From H111-94 sp034436045 (lineage in GTDB: Bacteria; Chloroflexota; Ktedonobacteria; Ktedonobacterales; Ktedonobacteraceae): DNA of 12,790 nt. The first letter of the stretch is position 1. Each line of letters begins with the position of its first letter. Of this stretch, positions 7,741-12,790 are shown in pieces. The stretch spans positions 1 to 12,790 of the forward strand of contig DAOTVZ010000119.1 of NCBI GenBank assembly GCA_034436045.1. The letters are read 5' to 3'. The notes under the pieces are model-generated. The model made no database searches. It had not been told where the DNA came from and worked only from the letters and a program-made list of their open reading frames with translations. Made by a program: the position numbers and the translations under genes.

Positions 7741-7751
7741 TACCTTTGCAC

Positions 7752-7780
7752 ATAGTATGCCAAGAGATAGATAATGTCAA
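7752..7780 (-). promoter_or_regulatory. Sigma70-type promoter of the HEPN-ppdK unit
   Basis: Reading the minus strand, a perfect -35 TTGACA (7780-7775) is followed by a 17-nt spacer and TACTAT (7757-7752, 4/6 match). Transcription would begin near 7745, about 155 nt before the HEPN start codon. Confidence 0.65.
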
Positions 7781-7812
7781 TAACTTCGCCGCTTCTTGTA
7801 AAAATGTCACTT

Positions 7813-7849
7813 CATGAGCAAGCAGGCCAGCGGGGATAGCTTGCTCATG
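7813..7849. repeat. 11-bp perfect inverted repeat in the divergent intergenic region
   Basis: CATGAGCAAGC (7813-7823) and GCTTGCTCATG (7839-7849) flank a 15-nt loop. It lies between the minus-strand HEPN promoter and the + strand lipoprotein gene, so it terminates neither. It may be an operator for divergent control or a structure in the lipoprotein leader. The rest of 7780-7990 shows no gene and no convincing + strand promoter. Confidence 0.55.
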
Positions 7850-7994
7850 GCTTCCCTACCTCGCCGCCCCAAGTGCAGTAGTTCACAGAGAAACTGTGCT
7901 GTATGAAATAGTATTTGCTCACGATAGCGGGTACAATCATCCCTGTAAAAGAAATCTGCGCCTAATGTATACAGGCATATACAGAAAAATCTCC

Positions 7995-8014
7995 TAAAGG
8001 AGTCTAAAGGAGTC
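7995..8014 (+). promoter_or_regulatory. Tandemly duplicated ribosome binding site
   Basis: The 10-mer TAAAGGAGTC occurs twice head to tail (7995-8004 and 8005-8014) directly before the ATG at 8019. The second AAAGGAG is 6 nt from the start codon; the first is 16 nt away. CTCCT at 7991-7995 could pair with the second AGGAG and mask it. Confidence 0.85.
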
Positions 8015-8018
8015 GCAA

Positions 8019-8876
8019 ATGAGCATCACAACACTTCGCACACAGTTACAGTATGGAATCATGATTCTGGCCTGCCTCGTCGTAATGGGGCTATTCTCCG
8101 CCTGCGCCGGTGTGGCGGGCAGCGGCAGCAACGGCAACAGCCTGACCCTCACCGGCTCCGTGCAGTCGGTGAGCGCCGCCAACCACTCGGTCACGATCAA
8201 TGTCAACGGACAGTTGTATACTATTAGCGGACTGAGCGACCAGGAAGTGCAAGCGCTCCAGAGCCAGGTTGGCAAGGTCTACTCCATCCAGGTGACGCAG
8301 AATGGCAGCAGCTACACCCTCGCCACTGGCACCGAACCCCAGGAAGAGGTCAATGCCACCCCTGGCGTCACCACGACTACCAACAACAATAACAACACCC
8401 CCTTTGAGGCTGGCACCATCGAGTTTGTTGGCAAGGTGCAGAACGTCAATGGGAGCAATGTGACGATCCTGATGCCCGATGGGCACACGTTAACCGCCAT
8501 CGTCAACGCACAAACAGACCTTTCTGACATGAATGGTGCTTCTCCGAGCAACGGGCAAATGCTCAAGGTGACAGCTACAGCAAATAGCGACGGCACATTT
8601 ACGGCACAAAAACTGGGTATCGCGGATAGTGGTGATCTGGCCGATGCGAACACTGTAACGTATCAAGGCGTAACTACCAGCGCCGTCGGCAGCGATAACG
8701 TTCTGCACTTCACCGTCGGTACTATGAGCTTCGCCTTCCCCATCGGCAACGGCGCAGATCTGGGCGATTTCAATAACAACGCGCAGTCAATTGGAGCCAA
8801 TCAGAGCGTGAAGGTTGAGGTGCTCTTCAACGGCACCAGCGGCTCTGTGACAAAGGTGAGCAACCCGAACAACTAG
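8019..8876 (+). CDS. Exported lipoprotein with DUF5666-like repeats
   Basis: The protein has 285 residues. The N-terminus has a hydrophobic segment (about 13-28) ending FSAC, a plausible lipobox with Cys29 as the lipidated residue (Phe at -3 is not ideal). Three small beta-rich modules follow: about 43-103 (LTGSVQSV start), 133-203 (FVGKVQNV start) and 212-282 (TYQGVTTS start). The first two are separated by a Thr/Asn-rich linker (105-130) containing NNNNN. Modules 1 and 2 show the pattern of DUF5666: G-x-V-x-x-V, a turn, then a DGTFTAQKL-like ending. The family is extracytoplasmic and of unknown function. The start is fixed by the duplicated ribosome site. It is a single-gene unit closed by the terminator at 8985-9030. 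The lipoprotein call is firmer than the domain family. Confidence 0.82.
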   Translation: MSITTLRTQLQYGIMILACLVVMGLFSACAGVAGSGSNGNSLTLTGSVQSVSAANHSVTINVNGQLYTISGLSDQEVQALQSQVGKVYSIQVTQNGSSYTLATGTEPQEEVNATPGVTTTTNNNNNTPFEAGTIEFVGKVQNVNGSNVTILMPDGHTLTAIVNAQTDLSDMNGASPSNGQMLKVTATANSDGTFTAQKLGIADSGDLADANTVTYQGVTTSAVGSDNVLHFTVGTMSFAFPIGNGADLGDFNNNAQSIGANQSVKVEVLFNGTSGSVTKVSNPNN

Positions 8877-8984
8877 CAAAAGCACAAGAGCAGCATAAAA
8901 GCATGGCTCATGCTCTACTCTCAAGCGACGCGACCAGGAGACTCCCTGGCTCAACACCAGCCAGTCTGGTAGGGCGGGCTTGAG

Positions 8985-9030
8985 GCGGGGAGCAGGACAC
9001 CCTTCGTGAGTATCCTGCTCCCCGCTTTTT
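8985..9030 (+). terminator. Rho-independent terminator after the lipoprotein gene
   Basis: A perfect 13-bp GC-rich stem (8985-8997 with 9013-9025), a 15-nt loop and TTTTT (9026-9030). Smaller hairpins precede it at 8900-8914 (AGCATG/CATGCT) and 8946-8964 (CTGGCT/AGCCAG). Confidence 0.93.
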
Positions 9031-9129
9031 GCGTTCATCTGATACATCCATACCAGTACCCGATATGGCATAATATGAACAATATATTTGGACGACAGGA
9101 AGCGGCAATCTTTGATTGAAATGGTTTGG

Positions 9130-9211
9130 CCCCGTAGGGGCGTGATTCATCACGCCCTGCTGGTTCGTCTGTCGTGCCGCGCTCAGGGCGTGATCAATCA
9201 CGCCCCTACGG
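9130..9211. repeat. Inverted pair of REP-like palindromes
   Basis: A 28-nt element at 9132-9159 (starting CCGTAGGGGCGTGATTCATC) and its reverse complement at 9184-9211 differ at one base and flank 24 nt. Each is itself a hairpin (GGGCGTGAT/ATCACGCCC), so this is a BIME-like double palindrome. The same core recurs at 9327-9353 and in the tandem array after 12134. It lies in the 557-nt gap before the metal exporter, where no gene is seen. Confidence 0.85.
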
Positions 9212-9326
9212 AGCCGAGGTCGATGGAGCATTTTCTTCATCATGCCTTGCCCGTACATTGCGCCGATCTCGTGGACAAATGTGGTTCCAAAAGGCGTTAC
9301 CCAGCGTGCGCGACACGTGTCACGGG

Positions 9327-9353
9327 CAGGGCGTGATGAATCACGCCCCTACG
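9327..9353 (-). repeat. Third REP-like palindrome copy
   Basis: CAGGGCGTGATGAATCACG and onward to 9353 is the same element in the orientation of the copy at 9184-9211. Both are followed within 12 nt by GTCGATGG, so they may have been duplicated with some flanking sequence. It ends 80 nt before the exporter gene. Confidence 0.8.
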
Positions 9354-9433
9354 ATGTCGATGGGGTGGCAGTACGTGTTGATAGTAGAATGGCAGGTAAT
9401 TTCAGTGCAAGGGTAGACAGAAAGGTAGAGACG

Positions 9434-10519
9434 ATGCAGAATTATCAATCAGACCCGCATATCCATCCACACAATGAGCATGACCACAATGGACACAAGC
9501 ATCATCACGACGATGAACACCCCCACGAACATGAACATAGGCACGGGCATGGTGGGCACGGACACGAGCATGGCACTGTGAATGCGGAATTATACAGCGA
9601 CCAGATAGGACTGCGTGCGGTGCAACTTTCGACGGCAGGCATGCTGCTGGTTTCGCTTATTCAATTCACTATCGCTCTCATCGGGGGCAGCGCCGGTCTG
9701 CTCGCGGACGCGCTGCACAACGGCGGTGATGTACTCACCACTATCGCGCTCTGGATTGCTTTTTCGCTCTCGCGTCGTGCCGCCAACGAGCGTTATACGT
9801 ATGGCTATCATCGCAGCGAGGATCTGGCAGGCATTTTTATCGTGCTGGTCATTATCGCCAGCGCCGTCGCTAGCGCGGTGGAGTCCATTCTCAAACTGGC
9901 TCACGGCAATGTGCCAACACAGATTTATCTGAGCATGGCGGCGGCGCTGGTCGGTGTGATCGGCAACGAGGCGCTGGCGCAGTACAAGATTTCGGTCGGC
10001 AAACGCATCAATAGCGTGCCGTTGATCGCCGATGGGCAGCATTCGCGCATCGACGGCCTGACCTCGCTGGCCGCGCTCATCGGCCTGATCTTTGTCCTCT
10101 TCGGTTTGCCGATTGCCGACCCCATTGCAGGACTGGTTATCACCATCGTCATCATTACCGTCGTCTACTCGACCTCGCGTAGCGTGCTACAGCGATTGCT
10201 CGACGCTGTTGACCCCCACCTCGTACCGGCGATTTACAAGGTTGCCAGTGAGACGGCGGGCGTGGAAGATGTCAACGATATTCGTGCGCGCTGGGTCGGC
10301 CATACCCTGCACGTGGCGCTCAATATCGAGGTAGACGCAAACAAGACGCTGGCGCAGGCACACGATATCGCCGAAGAGGTACGGCATCGCCTCTTTCATA
10401 CTATCGAAGGACTCAGTGAAGTCATCATCCATACCGACCCACACGGTCATGATACCGACCCACACGCGAAGATGGCCCACCACCTTCAGAATGCCAATCG
10501 CCCCATCACCCCACGGTAA
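9434..10519 (+). CDS. Cation diffusion facilitator metal exporter (probably zinc)
   Basis: The protein has 361 residues. The N-terminal cytoplasmic tail has 18 histidines within residues 9-46 and is followed by a six-helix CDF membrane domain (about 60-260) and a C-terminal cytoplasmic domain (to about 335). The transport site is visible as H95-x3-D99 in helix 2 (LLADALHNGGD) and H203-x3-D207 in helix 5 (ADGQHSRID). The HxxxD/HxxxD combination is typical of zinc-type members such as ZitB, while FieF-like iron transporters have DxxxD in helix 2. It would export Zn2+ (perhaps Cd2+ or Co2+) against protons. The ATG at 9434 has only a weak AAAGGT upstream; the frame stays open to 9242 but runs through REP sequence, so the longer start is rejected. 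The tail holds a short TDPH duplication. No metal-sensor gene is adjacent. Confidence 0.95.
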   Translation: MQNYQSDPHIHPHNEHDHNGHKHHHDDEHPHEHEHRHGHGGHGHEHGTVNAELYSDQIGLRAVQLSTAGMLLVSLIQFTIALIGGSAGLLADALHNGGDVLTTIALWIAFSLSRRAANERYTYGYHRSEDLAGIFIVLVIIASAVASAVESILKLAHGNVPTQIYLSMAAALVGVIGNEALAQYKISVGKRINSVPLIADGQHSRIDGLTSLAALIGLIFVLFGLPIADPIAGLVITIVIITVVYSTSRSVLQRLLDAVDPHLVPAIYKVASETAGVEDVNDIRARWVGHTLHVALNIEVDANKTLAQAHDIAEEVRHRLFHTIEGLSEVIIHTDPHGHDTDPHAKMAHHLQNANRPITPR

Positions 10520-10536
10520 TGATGCAATCTTTGATA

Positions 10537-10567
10537 GGGCGAGCTTGTACAAGCTCGCCTTGTTTTT
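10537..10567 (+). terminator. Rho-independent terminator after the exporter gene
   Basis: A 22-nt perfect palindrome (10538-10559, arms GGCGAGCTTGT/ACAAGCTCGCC) begins 18 nt after the stop codon and is followed by TTGTTTTT. Confidence 0.92.
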
Positions 10568-10608
10568 ACCTGCCCGCTCTCTTGCTTTCAAGATGCTCTA
10601 CTAGCCAC

Positions 10609-10636
10609 TTGACAAAATCGGCAATATCACTATACT
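10609..10636 (+). promoter_or_regulatory. Strong sigma70-type promoter of the peptidase gene
   Basis: A perfect TTGACA (10609-10614), a 16-nt spacer and TATACT (10631-10636, 5/6). The start would be near 10643, about 250 nt before the coding sequence. Confidence 0.75.
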
Positions 10637-10642
10637 TCTGTT

Positions 10643-10894
10643 TAGAGACATCGCATGCCAGCTTCTATTGCAGAATACTCGTCTTCTGCCTGTAGGAGTG
10701 ATGTCCGAAAGACATGTTGAAAAAATGTCTCCCAGACATGCTGCGTCGATGCCTGTTTTGCTCTATACTCTGTTCTCGCGGCACTTTTTTGTCTGTGACT
10801 TTGCATCTCATATGCTGCAAATCATTGCCAGCATGCGGAGTATAGAGACGTTGTTCGTTGTATTTAGTGCCTTCGTGATTAAAAGGAGACACAC
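10643..10894 (+). other. Long structured 5' leader of the peptidase mRNA
   Basis: There is no convincing gene here. Inverted repeats are dense. ATGTC/GACAT (10701-10715) is followed by ATGTCT/AGACAT (10725-10739), whose arms can also cross-pair. CATGCTG/CAGCATG lies at 10737-10743 and 10829-10835. CTCTATACTC/GAGTATAGAG lies at 10761-10770 and 10838-10847. TTTGCA/TGCAAA lies at 10800-10805 and 10816-10821. The CATGCTG and CTCTATACTC pairings interleave. No known riboswitch is recognised. Confidence 0.45.
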
Positions 10895-12112
10895 TTGAAG
10901 AAATTCGCTGTACTTTTCTCCGTTCTCGCTCTACTGGTCGTGCTGGCGGCAGGCACGGCGGTGAAGGCGTTTGCTCAACAAGTCCCGGCTAAAAGCGCCG
11001 CGCCACACTTTTCGCGTGTTTGCCCGGTAGCGACCGCCGGTTCTGCTTCGTGTGATGCAATCCTGGTCACTCCCGGTAGCTCAGCGACAAGTATGCAGAT
11101 CAAGCAAAATACTACCCCGGCAGGCTATGGGCCTGCGGACCTGCAATCTGCTTATAATCTGACCAGCGCGTCGGCAAACGCTGGCAGCGGCGAGACAGTG
11201 GCCATCGTCGATGCCTACAATGATCCCAACGCGGCCTCCGACCTGGCCGTGTATCGCTCGACCTTCGGCCTGCCTCCCTGCACCGTCTCGAACGGCTGCT
11301 TCAAGCAGGTGAATCAGAATGGTAGCACCAGCGGCCTGCCCAAGAACAACGCGAGCTGGTCACAGGAGATTTCGCTCGACCTGGATATGGTTAGCGCTAT
11401 CTGTCCCAACTGCCACATTCTGCTGGTCGAAGCCAATTCCCCTAGCTTCACCAATCTGGGCACGGCGGTCAACACGGCGGTGAAGTTGGGTGCTAACGCG
11501 GTCAGTAACAGCTATGGCGGCTCGGAGTCCAGTGGCGAACTGTCATATGCCAGCTACTACAGCCATCCAGGCGTCGCTATCACGGCCAGCGCGGGCGATA
11601 GCGGCTATGGTGTCGAGGTGCCCGCCGCCTACAACACAGTAACAGCCGTTGGTGGCACGACGCTCACCCGCGCCAGCAACACACGCGGTTGGAGCGAGAC
11701 CGTCTGGAGCGGCACAGGCAGCGGATGCAGCGCCTATGTCTCCAAACCCTCCTGGCAGACCGACCCCGATTGCAGCAGACGCACGGTCGGCGATATTGCG
11801 GCGGATGCAGACCCGAACACGGGCGTCGCGGTCTACGATAGCTATGCCTATCAAGGCGTAAGCGGCTGGCTCGTCTTCGGTGGCACCAGCGTGGCCTCTC
11901 CGATCATCGCCAGCGTCTATGCGCTGGCCGGAAACGCAGCCAGTCTCAATCTTAATGGTGCCTCATACATCTACAGCCATTACAGCGGTAATGTGTACGA
12001 TGTCACCAGTGGCAGCAACGGCTCCTGCGGCGGTACCTACCTCTGCACAGGCGAGGTCGGCTACGATGGTCCCACCGGCTGGGGCACACCCGATGGCATA
12101 GGAGCATTCTAA
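10895..12112 (+). CDS. Secreted S53-family (sedolisin-like) serine-carboxyl peptidase
   Basis: The protein has 405 residues from TTG at 10895, with AAAAGGAG 6 nt upstream. A Sec signal peptide (MKK, hydrophobic 5-20) is probably cut after AFA (residue 27). The catalytic domain starts near residue 76 (YGPADLQSAYNL). It shows the S53 set: E158 and D162 in QEISLDLD, the oxyanion Asp D235 in SAGDSG, and nucleophile S332 in GGTSVASP. The end, DGPTGWGTPDG, matches the calcium-site region that closes S53 domains. Subtilisins (S8) use His-Asp-Ser, but no His follows the first Asp here, so S53 fits better. Ten cysteines (43, 53, 129, 135, 170, 173, 278, 293, 378, 384) suggest disulfides. The large pro-kumamolisin activation domain, usually about 180 residues, is absent: only about 48 residues separate signal and catalytic domain. 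It has its own promoter and is a single-gene unit. Confidence 0.9.
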   Translation: MKKFAVLFSVLALLVVLAAGTAVKAFAQQVPAKSAAPHFSRVCPVATAGSASCDAILVTPGSSATSMQIKQNTTPAGYGPADLQSAYNLTSASANAGSGETVAIVDAYNDPNAASDLAVYRSTFGLPPCTVSNGCFKQVNQNGSTSGLPKNNASWSQEISLDLDMVSAICPNCHILLVEANSPSFTNLGTAVNTAVKLGANAVSNSYGGSESSGELSYASYYSHPGVAITASAGDSGYGVEVPAAYNTVTAVGGTTLTRASNTRGWSETVWSGTGSGCSAYVSKPSWQTDPDCSRRTVGDIAADADPNTGVAVYDSYAYQGVSGWLVFGGTSVASPIIASVYALAGNAASLNLNGASYIYSHYSGNVYDVTSGSNGSCGGTYLCTGEVGYDGPTGWGTPDGIGAF

Positions 12113-12133
12113 CCCCTTCCTAACTTCTGAAAC

Positions 12134-12790
12134 TCCCCTACGTGGGCCACGTTTCATCACGCCCTGCTCGCCCGTCGAACCGCGAACAGGGCGTGATCAT
12201 GATTTTTTCTCCCAAAACCGGCCATCACCTCACCCCGTAGGGGCGTGCTTCATCACGCCCTGCTCGCCCGTCAAGCCGCTCCCTGGGCATCACCATGACC
12301 TTTTCTCCCAAAACCGGCCATCACCTCACCCCGTAGGGGCGTGCTTCATCACGCCCTGCTCGCCCATCGAGCCTCTCTCTGAGCATCACCATGACCTTTT
12401 CTCCCAAAACCAGCCATCACCCTCACCCCGTAGGGGCGTGCATCACGCCCTGCTCGCCCGTCAAGCCGCTCCCTGGGCATCATCATGATTTTTTCTCCCA
12501 AAACCGGCCATCACCTCACCCCGTAGGGGCGTGATTCATCACGCCCTGCTCGCCCGTCAAGCCGCTCCCTGGGCATCACCATGACCTTTTCTCCCAAAAC
12601 CAGCCATCACCCTCACCCCGTAGGGGCGTGATTCATCACGCCCTGCTCGCCCGTCGAACCGCGAACAGGGCGTGATCATGATTTTTTCTCCCAAAACCGG
12701 CCATCACCTCACCCCGTAGGGGCGTGATTCATCACGCCCTGCTCGCCCGTCAAGCCGCTCCCTGGGCATCATCATGATTTTTTCTCCCAA
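12134..12790. repeat. Tandem array of ~96-bp units with a REP-like core
   Basis: Seven units begin at about 12134 (diverged), 12233, 12329, 12426, 12519, 12616 and 12712 (cut by the window end). Complete unit lengths after the first are 96, 97, 93, 97 and 96 bp. Each opens with CCCCGTAGGGGCGTG and an ATCACGCCCTG arm, then about 65 bp ending CTCCCAAAACC(G/A)GCCATCAC. Two inner variants exist: CAAGCCGCTCCCTGGGCATC in most units, and CGAACCGCGAACAGGGCGTG in units one and six. The second restores a full inverted arm. No coding sequence is seen in 12113-12790. Confidence 0.92.
12156..12208 (+). terminator. Probable peptidase terminator formed by the first repeat unit
   Basis: ATCACGCCCTG (12156-12166) and CAGGGCGTGAT (12187-12197) form an 11-bp stem, followed after 5 nt by TTTTTT (12203-12208). 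It lies about 45 nt after the peptidase stop and no other terminator is visible there. The loop is 20 nt. Confidence 0.55.

Noticed and set aside
9069..9090. ATATGAACA in the exporter upstream region as an ArsR/CzrA-type metal operator
   Set aside because: Only one half-site matches; the expected inverted TGTTCATAT partner is absent.
9312..9321. GACACGTGTC palindrome as an operator for the exporter
   Set aside because: A single 10-bp palindrome sits between REP copies with no second site or promoter next to it.
9242..9433. 64-residue N-terminal extension of the metal exporter
   Set aside because: It translates a REP-like element and non-conserved sequence; the His-rich tail starts naturally at the ATG at 9434.
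9105..10535. 12-bp direct repeat GCAATCTTTGAT at 9105-9116 and 10524-10535 flanking the exporter, as a possible insertion footprint
   Set aside because: A few 12-mer matches are expected by chance in a window this size, and there are no inverted ends or transposase.
10668..10898. 76-codon frame overlapping the peptidase start by 4 nt, as a leader peptide
   Set aside because: Its TTG and internal ATG codons lack a properly spaced ribosome site and the product matches nothing. The inverted repeats explain the region better.

Overview
The window reads as a monoderm or Chloroflexota-type bacterium of moderately high GC, and Ktedonobacteria is my best guess. The guess rests on four things: a coproporphyrin-type (Gram-positive style) heme end-pathway, a short secreted S53 peptidase, a DUF5666-like lipoprotein, and many REP-like palindromes with the core CCCCGTAGGGGCGTGAT. 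No rRNA or other taxonomic marker is present, so this is inference.

Layout. 1-239: the leader-distal end of a CRISPR array (37-nt repeats, 36-37-nt spacers; no cas genes in the window). 404-4025: a tightly coupled two-gene heme operon on the + strand. The first gene fuses an AhbD/NirJ-like radical SAM-SPASM enzyme to a complete ferrochelatase; the second is a HemY/CgoX-type oxidase. 4077-4138: a long symmetrical hairpin separating this operon from the convergent minus-strand genes. 4152-7590: ppdK (pyruvate phosphate dikinase), preceded in the same direction by a small HEPN-domain gene. A consensus promoter at 7780-7752 with a structured leader of about 155 nt probably drives both. 7591-8018: divergent intergenic region with an 11-bp inverted repeat and a duplicated Shine-Dalgarno sequence. 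8019-8876: exported DUF5666-like lipoprotein with a strong terminator at 8985-9030. 9130-9353: three REP-like palindromes. 9434-10519: His-rich cation diffusion facilitator, probably for zinc, ending in an intrinsic terminator. 10609-12112: an excellent sigma70 promoter, a leader of about 250 nt rich in inverted repeats, and a secreted S53-family peptidase with a TTG start. 12134-12790: tandem units of about 96 bp built around the same REP core, running off the window end.

How the genes fit together. The two-gene heme operon could carry out three successive terminal steps: coproporphyrinogen oxidation (HemY/CgoX), iron insertion (ferrochelatase domain), and possibly radical-SAM decarboxylation of coproheme to heme b. 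The last step would replace ChdC/HemQ. This fusion is the most interesting system in the window. The HEPN gene and ppdK look co-transcribed, but no functional link can be shown from sequence. The lipoprotein, metal exporter and peptidase each look like single transcription units.
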